DNA of 64,000 nt from Calliopum simillimum (lineage: Eukaryota > Arthropoda > Insecta > Diptera > Lauxaniidae): assembly GCA_951812925.1 (NCBI GenBank), contig OX638368.1, positions 24,429,187 through 24,493,186 of the forward strand, written 5' to 3'. Shown here in pieces: positions 38,301 to 50,300 of this stretch. The notes below the pieces were generated by a model. That model was not told where the DNA came from. It made no database searches and saw only the letters and a program-made list of their open reading frames with translations. How positions within the stretch are numbered: position 1 is the stretch's first letter; each line of letters starts with the position of its first letter. The position numbers and the translations under genes are program-made.

Positions 38301-41300
38301 TGTTTATACACAAGAGCCAATTACACCACAATTTGTTGGCGTACCATTTCCGGGCAAGTTGGTAAGTATTGATTTATATTTAACATCTGCATGAATGGCA
38401 TACTACATTCGCTACTTTAAGACATTCACGCACAAATGAAATAGTTCAGTGTCAGGCACACTGCTTAGCAGGTATGAATGATTGTCGCACGCAAAAATAA
38501 TTTCTACATTGAGTATAGAGTATCAATGAATGAATATATATGCACTGAAGCGAGTGCAGTAGTGTCATTGAATGTATCCATGTATTCGTGAGTGCAATGA
38601 ATACTTGCGAACTGAAGTGAGTGCAGTAGTGTCATTTAATATGCCCATGAACTACAGTGTTCGCAAACTACGTGTGGTATTTTGATGAATACCATATAGA
38701 TATAGATACATTTTTTGAAAATATTACATAAAAATTAAATTTTGGTCTTAGAACACTTAAATAAATTTTGAAAAAACTAAAATACATGTGTAGGGTTGCC
38801 ATCTGGGATTTCCCAAAATTTTGTTAAAGTCATACTTTTTTCACTAAATTGAAATCCTTGGTTTCAAAGACGGTCAGATTTTGAATTTTTTTTGACGGTC
38901 AGATAAACTTTTTGGTTTGAAATTGTATGCAAATCTGGGTTGCCACCTGTTTTTATTTAAAAAAAAAACTAAGGGTTGCCACCTGCCATAATTAAATTTT
39001 GACCTTTAAATACTGAATAAACTCTTTGAAAAACTAACATATAATTTTTCCAAAATTTTGTTTAACCCTTATATGGGTGACAGGGTACCCACCCGGATGC
39101 TCATTATATTTTTAACTGAAAATGGTTTATGGTTGCACTGTACAGCATTTGAAACTTAACGTGAAACTCCAGATAATGCTTAAATTATATTTTCATATGA
39201 GTAGTTTCATCTGATCAGTTTGAACAGTACAAAATAATGACATTAAATTAAAATGTTATTTTGATTATTAATATAACTTCGGGGCATTAGCGTAACGACC
39301 ATACTTAAGACTCGGGGCGATATTTCTATGACCAAAAAAACAAAGGAAAATGTATTTTCATATAAGCATAGGTACATTTGAAAACACTACTGCACTTACT
39401 TCAGTCCGAAAGTATTCATTGTACTCACTTCAGTCTAAAATTTTCATCGATACATTCGATGACACTATTGCACTCACTGCAGGGCACATGTATTTATTCA
39501 TACTAGAGTTCGCCTTGTGGCCGAAATTCGACCATTTCGATTTGACCATAAAATAAAGGAAAAAGTTTTTATACACTTCCTTGGTCGATAAAACACATAA
39601 AACTTTAAATATTCTTCCTTAGGGTTCGGGTTATTGGCATCGGTGCAGCAGCTAAGTTGCAATATCGTACTTTCCATTTAGAGGCGCAAACAGTTTTTGA
39701 TATCTTTCTATACCAAAATTCATTAAAATCAATCATGCTATATAGTGCTAACTCTATATCTATATCAAATTTCATAAAAATCGTATGCAGTGTTTTCGCC
39801 ATGAGAGCGTTTTTTTTATTTAGGGGCGTGGCACTGCCCACTGAAAGCATAATGGCCATGTTATCGTTCCTTAGTGCTAACCCTATCTTTATACCAAATT
39901 TCGTTGAAATCGATGCAGCGGTTTAGCGTGAGAGCGTTTTTTTCATTTAGGGGCGTAGCACCGCCCACTGAAAAACATAATGTTCACATTATCGTTCCTT
40001 AGTGCTAACCCTATCTTTATACCAAATTTCGTTGAAATCGATGCAGCGGTTTAGCTGTGAGAGCGTTTTTTTTATTTAGGGGCGTGACACCGCCCACTGA
40101 AAAACATAGTGGTCATATAATCGTTCCTTAGTAATAACCCTATCTCCATACCAAATTTCATTAAAATCGATGCAGCGGTTTAGCTGTGAGAGCGTTTTTT
40201 CCATTTAGGGGCGTGGCACCGCCCACTGAAAAACATTATGGTCATATTATCGTTCCTTAATGCTAACCCTATCTCCATATTAAATTTCGTTAAAATCGAT
40301 GTAGCGGTTTAGCCGTGAGAGCGTTGTTTCCATTTAGGGGCGTGGCACCGCCCACTTGAAAAAAAATATAGTCCTATGCACTGCTCCTCCTTACAACCTT
40401 TCCAACAAAAAAAAAATCTAGCAAATCGGTTGAGATTTAGGTAAAGAAACAGGGACTGAACCGATTTCGTTTGCCTATTTATACATAGATTCATACAAAT
40501 TATTTTTGGGTGCGGCATTCATAACTGTTATGTACTTGATTATGAAGTGCACTGAAGTAGAGTGCAATGGTGTTACAAAAGAAATGAGTACATTCCTGCA
40601 AATGTCTAATTTATATGTTGTTAATTGTTTTATTAAAACACATTTCATACGTAAATTCTGTTCTTTCAGCGCGCTACAGCACCTACACCTGCACCTCCCG
40701 CTGCCGCCTCTACTAGCGCAAGTGCAGCTGGTGGCTCTTCGTTGGCATCAATTTTTGGTAGTGGCGTGAATGGTAACTTAGCCATACCACAAAGTCTTGA
40801 GCAACTTTTAGAAAGGCAATGGGAGCAGGGTTCGCAGTTTTTAATGGAACAAGCGCAGCATTTTGATAGTAAGTATTTTTAATTTAATATCAATATGCTA
40901 ATGCATTATTTGAGGCTGAAAGTTCGCTTTCGTTTTTTGTGTAGACAACGTTATAAATATTTGATTTTCTATATTTATTTTTAGTTGCATCTTTGTTATC
41001 CTGCCTTCATGAATTACAATCGGAAAATATACGGTTAGAGGAGCATGTTAACAGCCTAATTGCGAGACGAGATCATCTTTTAGCTGTAAATGCGCGTCTT
41101 GCAACTCCACTTAATGCCAATACTTCACAGAGTCAAGGTAAGTAGGAATAGGGATGGCTTCCAGAGTAGACATAAATTTAATGCACGTGTGCACGCTACA
41201 AAACACAAATGAAATACCCACACACACACATACACACAAAAATATATGCCAAACAAACATAATTAATACACACATAAATAAATACTATACATATGCATAA

Positions 41301-44300
41301 GTTCAATCTGACCTCACTTCATCTCATAAGAAAAAAAATTTCCTTTTTTTTTTTATTTTGGTTTACTATAGGGTCATTCCATTGTGACAATCTGGATTTT
41401 TTGACTTATTTTCGGACAAATTTCTAAACTATATATCTGTTAAAATATTTATTAAAAATTTAAAATGTATTAGTTTGACTAAATAACTGTTTTGTTTTGA
41501 AACAATTTTAGTAATAAATAAATAAATAAATTTTTGCTATTAAAGATTCTAAATTCAAGTTTAAGAAATTGAGGCGGTCAAGAGCCACTGATTAATTTAA
41601 AATACTCAGTTTAGTTAGTTAGAAACTGATAAGGCTGTTTTTTCAAAAAACGATTTTGATAAAAGAGCTATTTCACCCAAAAAAAAAGGTGCCAAAAATT
41701 TATATTCATTTGATCACCACAAAATATCACATTTTAAGCGCAGCAAATGTTTGCCATTTATTTAAAATTGTTAACAACTTGCGTATGGGTCATTAAAAAT
41801 AAAGGATAATGTTCCGCCGAGTTCGATGGGCTATATTCGATTTTGAATCTGAAATTAATTTTTCTAGATAGTCTTTTATACGAAATCGATAAGGGTTACA
41901 AAATTGAGGGCTTGTATAATGTGACACTCATGACATTTCGCAAAAAAAAAATGGTTTGTTCAGTTGTGGGCACCCTTATAAAATCGGCTAAAAATGGGAA
42001 AATATGAAGTAAAACGTAATCAAATGGAGAAGAAAGCAAAATTAATTTATTTTGCAAACATAGACTCGACGGTTTCAACAAAATCAACGTCACTGAAAAC
42101 GTCTGGATCGAATGGCATCATACCTGTTGCCTATTGGTTGTTTCATTTCCACTAAAAAAATGTAAAAAGGCATAAGAACACCATTTAAATTAGTAAAGTT
42201 GGCATCCACGACGATATTTCAGTAAAACACACGCTTTAAATAAAAAAAGAGGGGTGCCCACACCCGAGCCAATTCGGGGCTCACACTCGACTTTGACAGC
42301 CACTTTGAAAAGCAATGAGCAAATTGTGGTGTGTAAACATTTTGGTTGCATTCGGTTTTGAATCACAAAATATAATAAATTTACTGCATAAATATAGATT
42401 GCATTCAGCTTTTCGATTGATTCACTTCGATTTATCGCACTTGGAAAATGATTGAAAAAAACTTTTGTGTTGACTTTCACTTATTCAAAAATTGTTTTCT
42501 TCTCAGCACAAAGCAAATGCGTCTGTTTGTTCCAGAAAATGCATAAAAACTTCGTGCTGTCATAACACGTGCTTAGCATTTGTCAGAACAGCCGCATTTG
42601 TTTTCTGTCAAAAGTAACGGAGGGGCGGGGTGCCCACACCCGAACCATGCCCGCAGGCGGCACTCTTCCCATATATTTGCATTATTTACTTACCATTCTG
42701 AGACGCGACACTCATGACAATGATTCAACACCCAGAACATTTTTTTACCACAAATTAAAATTTTATACTCAGTGGTATAGTATTTTCAAGTCATTTGATT
42801 ACTAACCGTTGACCCTGGAGACCATAACACTTTTGATATTCTGTTAGAACTTTTAGCTGCCAATTTTTTTTAAACTCAACCATACAGGACGTGAATATTA
42901 CCTTTTGTTTTAGTGACCCATACATTTTGTTTGGCTCAGATAAAAATAAATCTTTTATAATTAGCATTCGGTAGCGTAGCTCAAAACAAATTCACAAACT
43001 ACAAAATTTTAACAAACAAAAGAAGGATAAACTACTTAAAACTTGGTTCTTAACTGATGCTCTGTCGTCCACCGTGGAATGACCCTTAAAATTTATATTT
43101 TCTAATAATGCTTTTGTGTTACAATGGTTTTTTAATATTAATTTTCCCCTAGACTAATACGTATATAAAACTATATACTTGAATAAATATTTATAAACAC
43201 TTTGTACAAAACTTAAATTTGTTTATAATCTTTGTTTAAATTTTCACATATTTATGTTTGATTTTACATTTAATGAATTTTTTAATGCAAATACAGTAAT
43301 TTAGTTTAATTTTGATTGTAAGCTTAAAGAAAACAAATTGAGAGGTACATTTTTTTTTTGTTTATGTAATAAATAAAAAAAAATCATACGCTAAGGAATA
43401 AAATTTCAAGTTTTATTATTAATTAACACACTCTTAAACAGACATGCACTCTTTCTTTTTCATTATTATTTAATTTTAACATAGATTTAATTTAACTACG
43501 CTTTATTCTTAAGTAAACTTAAATTATATATTTATTTACTTTATGTATTATACATATGTGCTTACAAATACACAATATATTTGAGTTTTATATTAATCTA
43601 AACGGTGTTTGTTTTTTTTTTTAATATATATACATTATCTGTGGACTTTTGTCAAAAGAACTTGGGCTTTTTCTTTTTTCACAAAGATAAACTTAAGTCC
43701 TTTAATCAAAAGTCCTCAAACATATACTTTTACTATCGTTTCTATCTGTATCTTTCAATTTAAAATTTACTAAAAAATGGTAATTGGAACTTTTTGGTTT
43801 TGAGCACTGTATTATATGAAAAATTTAAGTATACACATATAGGGTGTAATGCAAAAGATTACATAGCTTCTGGGAGGTGATAGAGGAGGCCTAGATTAAC
43901 AAAAGATTGCACCAATGTACGACTGAGGAGTTAGAGAAAAAAAACTGATTTTCTGACTTGTTTTACATAAAAAATTATTATGGGAAACTTTTAGCTGATT
44001 GTAAGAGCTTTCTAAGAGGGTATTGAGTTTATAGAATTTAAAAGGATTCAGCAAAGTTTTGGACCTTTAAAGTTGATATTTTAATCTTTTTCCCAGAACA
44101 ATCCGTTTAAAGGCTCCGATGGATAAAAGGCGAGTAACGCGTGTGGTTAATAAAAGCATTTTTTTTTCTGACCTTAAATTAAAAATTTGGTTTGATAAAT
44201 GCACTACCAAATTAAAGGAAATTTGGCGAGGATTAAAAAAAAAAAAAAAAAAAAACATAAAAAAGGATATGTTAATTGGACCTTTTTCATACTAAAATGG

Positions 44301-47300
44301 CTGCCAAAGTCAAAAAGTAGGGAAAAAATTTAAAATATCAACTTTAAAGGTACAGAACTTTGTAAAATTCTTTTAAACCCTATAAAACAAATACACTCTT
44401 AGAAAGCTTAACAATTAGCTAAAAGTTTCCCATAAAAATTTTTTTCTAAAACTTTAGGGTGACCCAAAAAAAATTTTTATTGTTTTTTCTAAAAGACGTC
44501 ACAAAATCAGTTTGTTTTCCTATAACTCAGGCGTACAGAACCACTATTAGATCTTTAGAAATATTATTCTTGAATAAACTCTGTGAAAATGTTGATATCG
44601 AAATCGGCTCCCTGTTTAGTTGCCCCAAAAGGACTGTAGTATCTAGCTTCGTAATTTCATTTCTAGACAACCCCCTATGTCAGTCTGTCGGATTATGCAA
44701 GTGGCATTAAGACGGCACAATTAATGGCGAACCATAAAAACCAAAATGAAACTTAAAAGGCTACATGCTTCTTTTAAATTTTATAAGGTAAGATTAATTT
44801 TTTGCTTAAAATTTTTATATTTTGATCTATTTAATAAGGCTAGAGATTGCTTTGTAGCCGAAATTTGACCATTTTGATTTGACTATAAAGCAAAAGGTTC
44901 TTTTTTTCCTTAAAAACCGATGCAGTGTTTCAGACGTGAGAGATTTTTCCATTTAAGGGCCTTGGCACCGCCCACTAAAAAACATAATGGTCATGTTATC
45001 GTTCTATAGTGCTAACCCTATCTCCATATCATATTTCGTAAAAATCGATGCAGCGGCTTAGCCGTAAGTGACACCGCCCATTTAAAAAAAAAAAAATATA
45101 ATCCTCCTGTCAACCTTTCCTATAAAAAAAGATCAAGCAAATCGGTTGAGGTTCAGGTATAGAAACAGGGACTGAACCGATTTTGTTTGCCTATTTATAT
45201 GTAGATTTATGGAAAGCTTAAAAGGATGATGGATCTCAAAATTGCAGATTTAATGTTTAATGAATTTAGGATCGAGGCAAGAATGTTCATTCTAAAAAAA
45301 AGTATGCGATTCAACAAGGTGCCCTAGGGATTCATTTATACCAACTATGTATATATTTACTTAACTTTTCTGTGGTATGAATTCTGTTTTATGCATGTCT
45401 AAGCATGCACAAAAAAAAAAAAATATAAAAACAAAAACAATGACAAATTGTCAAATATATTGCATTAAATTGCTTTCAGGAGCATAAATATGCTTTAAAG
45501 ACCATAAAAACTTAATTCTTATTTCATACAAGGGTTGCTTGATAAAATACCAGGTCGCGACGAGAGATGTTCCTGGACTGTCACCAACAATCTCAAGCAC
45601 TGCCAGTGTGTGATCCCTAAATTTTTTCACAGTTGGCGATCTTAAATCAAAATTCTTTTCATATTTTCTAAGAAATTTGCGAACTGTAGCCGCCAAACTT
45701 TCATTGTTTTTGAAATATTGTTCAACGATGGAAACGCATTATTCTTTCGAGTAGTACTCCATTTTTACTAACCTTATACTGTCAGCTGTCAAACTGTTTT
45801 CCTGTTTTTGGTTGCCAACACTTCACCGCGCAAATGGCGGCAAATTCAAATCTTTCATGACACTCTATAAAAGATATTTTCGTACTTTTTATCGTGTGAT
45901 CGTGTGATCATTCATGAGCAATCGCAATTTAAAAATTAACACAATTGTATATACAAGTTAAAAAAAACACGCCTTATATTACTTAAACCGGGATTCACAG
46001 TCATTAGTTAACCAATTAGTAAGCTAAAATAACTAATGAATCATTTTTACAGAGCTTTGGTTAACAATGAACAATAATAAAAATATGTCAGCACGGGATA
46101 AATTTGTGGATTTTGTAAACACATGTGTTTTTTTTTAAAGATTGGGAAAAACAGATTAACAAAAACGATGAAAAACGCACGCGCTTGCTGCGTGAAGAAT
46201 TGATGAAGAAGAGAATGTTGTGATCAAATTAGTGGAAGGCCACAAAAATATAACTGAGTGCAAAAAAAAAAGGCAACTGGCTACGCGTGGTAGTTCATCA
46301 CCTGTCAGTTAACTATTGGTTAGCCTATGAAATGTGGGGGTTTAACTAATAGTTAAATAATTATTGAAAATAAAATGTTGCTGGTTGCTTGTCATTAGTT
46401 AACTAATAACTGTGAATCCGTGCCTGTATATGAACAAATTATAAAATGGCTATAACTTTTGCAAATATTATGATTAATTGTAAATTTTTTCACCATTTTT
46501 AAGGTTAGACCTTGTAATTTAGAAAAAGTGACATATTTTACATTTAGGAAGACATTTTTTGTGGAACGGATATCCAAATTATCAAGAACTATCTGAAAAA
46601 CGGACAAACGATAAAACACCAAAGCAAGAATTGTATGAAATCTGTACCTATGTATTTTGACAAATTCGGATTCTTATGTATTTTCATCGATGCTAATGAA
46701 ATTTGCGGTTTCCCAAAGTATCCATAATTATGGAGCTTTCACTGATATGGCCAAGATTATGTTAGCTCAACTTACTTATTCGTCAGTAAACATTTTATGA
46801 TTGTAAATAAAATAAATATATAATTTGTGATTTTTTTCCATACAATAGTTTTTCTTCTTACTTCGTTTGAATAAAATATTTTTTTTTTTTTTACAATCGT
46901 TTTCATCACCACCACCTTCCCGTTTTAGGCTAAAACTTTCTTTTTCCTCATTGAATTCACCATAACTAAAATAAACCAAATTAAACTCTTATACACAAAC
47001 TTAGTTCCCCAAATAGAAAAAAACAAAAGCTTTACATTATTAACTATTTAATTTATTACACAAAAAAAAAAAAAAAAAAATTAAAACTAAAAAACAGAAA
47101 CATCTCATGATGTTACCGCCGCAAGCGTATCATCAACGAGCTCTTCTGTAACAATGGCTAAAATTCCAGCAGCAACAACTGGATCATCTGCAACATCTGT
47201 AACAACTGCTGCTACCGCAGTGACATTGGCAACAGCAGCAACAACAACCAACTCTAGGATACCACCAACTGCTGTTGTTGCATCTGCAACTTCGTTACCA

Positions 47301-50300
47301 TCGTCATCGTCGTCGTCATCATCAGCAGCAACTTTGTCGACACTCGCCTCATCATCATCACGTAATAATGCGTTTTCATCATCTCAGCAACAGTCGGCAG
47401 CAGCAGCATCATCACAACAGCAACAGTTGTCAGCGCTTTCTTTAATGGAAAATGGTATGGATTTTAGACAAAATATGCCAACATCTACGGCTGCTGCTGT
47501 GGGTACTATGCCAACATCGGCACCGCCACCAACGACATTACAATCAATAACTGCGCTACCGCTTAGTTTGAGGTAAATTTGTTTTTCTCTTTCTCGCTCT
47601 CTCTCTTTTCTCTGCTGCTCTTTTAGCTTTTTCTTTTCCCTTTCCTTTTCCACTTAAGGATAATTTATTTATATGAAATTTAACTTTAAATGCAAAATAA
47701 TCTACTTCTCTTCAATATATTCTTGTAATACATTATTATAAGAGGGAAATAGCCAAATATGGAATACCACTTTGTTTCTCGAACAAAGCTCTTGTAGTTA
47801 GGGAGCTGCAGACAATTTCGGTGCATGCATTAAAAAAATTGAGGGTGCCACGCCCCTAAAAACAAAACTCGACATATCTCAGAAACTGTTTGACGCAACG
47901 GGATGAAATTTGGCACATATGTAAAGGACAAGCAGCCAAATAATACGCATTAGAAAAACGGGCGCGTGGTGGCATCTCAGCGATAGATCGTAATAGAAAA
48001 AAGCCACTAAGGCAAAGGTGAGGCAACGCTCACTGGGTAATAGCTAGTATAAAATAAAAACTAGTAAGGGTCTTAAGTTTGGCCTGGTCAAAAATTCAAT
48101 ACCCTACAATGCAGTATTTTGAAAATTTTGCTTATATGGAAGGTGCTACGCCCTCATGTCCGAGTTCACCCAGTTTTTGCACAGAGCTTGGATTTATAGT
48201 CCTTAGTGTTTGAGTGAAATTTAGTTGGATTGCGTCAAAAAACGTTTTCACTATAGTGTTTTGAAGCTATTGCTTATATGGTAGGTGGTGCCACGCCCTC
48301 ATGTCCGAGCATACCCAGTTTTTGCTCAGACCTTGCATTTATAGTTCTTAGTGTCTGAGTAAAATTTAGTTGGACTATCTCAAAAAATACCCTCTTGTCC
48401 GAGTTCACCCAGTTTTTGCTCTGAGCTTGCATTTCTAGTTCTTAGTGTCTTAGTACATTAAAATTTAGTTGGATTGTCTCAAAAAACGTTTTCAATATAG
48501 CGTTTTGAAGCTTTTGCTTATATGGGAGGTGCCACGCCCTCTTGTCCGAATTCGCCTAGTTTTTGCTCAGAGCTTGCTCTAACCATTTCTAGTATTTATG
48601 TGTAATTTGGCTGCATTGTCGTGAAAAATACGAAAGTTGCATTTTGAATATATTTTTTGTATGGGCGGTAGGCGTGTTCGTTGACCTTTTTCGCTCATTT
48701 TTAATCCTCCGAGCTCACTTTAACGACGGAGGCAGAATACTAAATTTCATTGAATTATATTGCTCAGTTTTCTCAAAAAATGTATTTCCACACACAGCCA
48801 GCGAGACAGACGGACATGGCTATATCGACTCAGGAGGTGGCGCTGATCAAGAATACATATACTTTTCCATACCTGCCCCGCCTCCTTCTCTACGTTACAA
48901 ACGGAAGGACAAAGTGAATATACCCTGGGTGTAGGGTATAATAAAGGAATTCTAATTTAAAACGAAAAAAAAAGATTTATCCCATACAATTGGCGCCTAA
49001 TGTGGGGCAAGTGTGTTATATTGGTAAATGAATAGAACTGATAGTTTAGGAGACAACCTAATTCAATATGTTCACTTTCTGCCTCTTGTCCAGCTCCCTA
49101 GCTTTGTTTGAACATTATTTATGGAATATTCCGTAGTTGAAATTTGGGACATGAGTACTAGTATAGATTTTTTTTTAAGTAATCCTAGTGATCTCCTCTT
49201 GTGATGCTATTCCACATTTAAAACAAAATCCCATATTTAGTTACTCCGCTTAAATGCGCCCATTTATTGCACCCACTTTGCGAGCAACTTATCGTTTTTG
49301 TTTTTTATTATATATTTTTCTCTATATACGTAGACATTCTTCATCATCACTCCATACTCCAAATTATTCCTCCACGTCCACGTCAACAGCAAACCAACCG
49401 TCAGCTTTGCATAACAATCCTAGCAATATTCATACAGCAACAACATTGCAAACAAATGCTGCTATTGCCTCAACAACAATAACAACTGCAGCAGCTAATC
49501 GTGGGCAACAACAGCATAATTTACAAACGCAGCAGCAAGTGCATTTAATGCAACCACAGCAGCAGCATCACCATCATCAACAACAGCAACAGCATCACAT
49601 GCAGCATTCCACAAGCTCATCCTCTTCCACGGCAACGACAGCAGGAAATTTGCATAATCAACAACAGCAACAACAATCACATCATTTGCACCAACAGCAG
49701 CAGCAGCATGCGCATAATCATCAACAGCAACAACAACAGCATCATCATCATCAACAACAACAACAGCAACAGCAGCATACACATTCCGCACACACTTCTC
49801 ACTCTCACACGCATACACATACAAGTTCGTCACATTTGGGACATCATCTTCATCATCATGATTTGCATCCCATATCGTCGGCATCATCATCGACAGCAGC
49901 AACAGCAATGCGCGTTGGCAGCAGCAGCGGCGGCGGCGGTAATAATACCAGCAGCGGTAGTAGTGTTGGAGGCAGCAACAGCGGTGGACGAGGTGGGTCA
50001 TCGATAGCAATCAGTGGTGGTGGTCTTGGTGGTGTTGGTGGTAGTAGTCGAGGTGTCCCCGGATTGGAAGGCACCTCCATCTCCTCCTCGTATCATATGG
50101 TCTATAGTCATCAGGTAGTGGCAATCAAACCAAAATGAGTGTTGTGGGCGGTGGGAGGGAACAAATTATGATGTGATACATATATTTGTGTTCAATTCAA
50201 CATTCAGTCAATCTCTTTACTGTTTTTCATTTTCGTTGCATTTACTTTTCGAAATTTAAAAAAAAAAAAAAATCATTATTACATTGCCACTTTTTCTTAA

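Noticed and set aside
39657..39926. 89-codon frame in the 128-bp array and its antisense partner
   Set aside because: Repeat-derived; the frame breaks in neighbouring units.
44459..44710. 83-codon frame right of the foldback
   Set aside because: No domain, it overlaps the foldback arm, and composition is close to intron background.
49495..50010. 171-codon minus-strand frame opposite Alh exon 11
   Set aside because: Complement of CAG/CAC repeats, rich in Cys/Ala/Val/Asp runs, with no domain.
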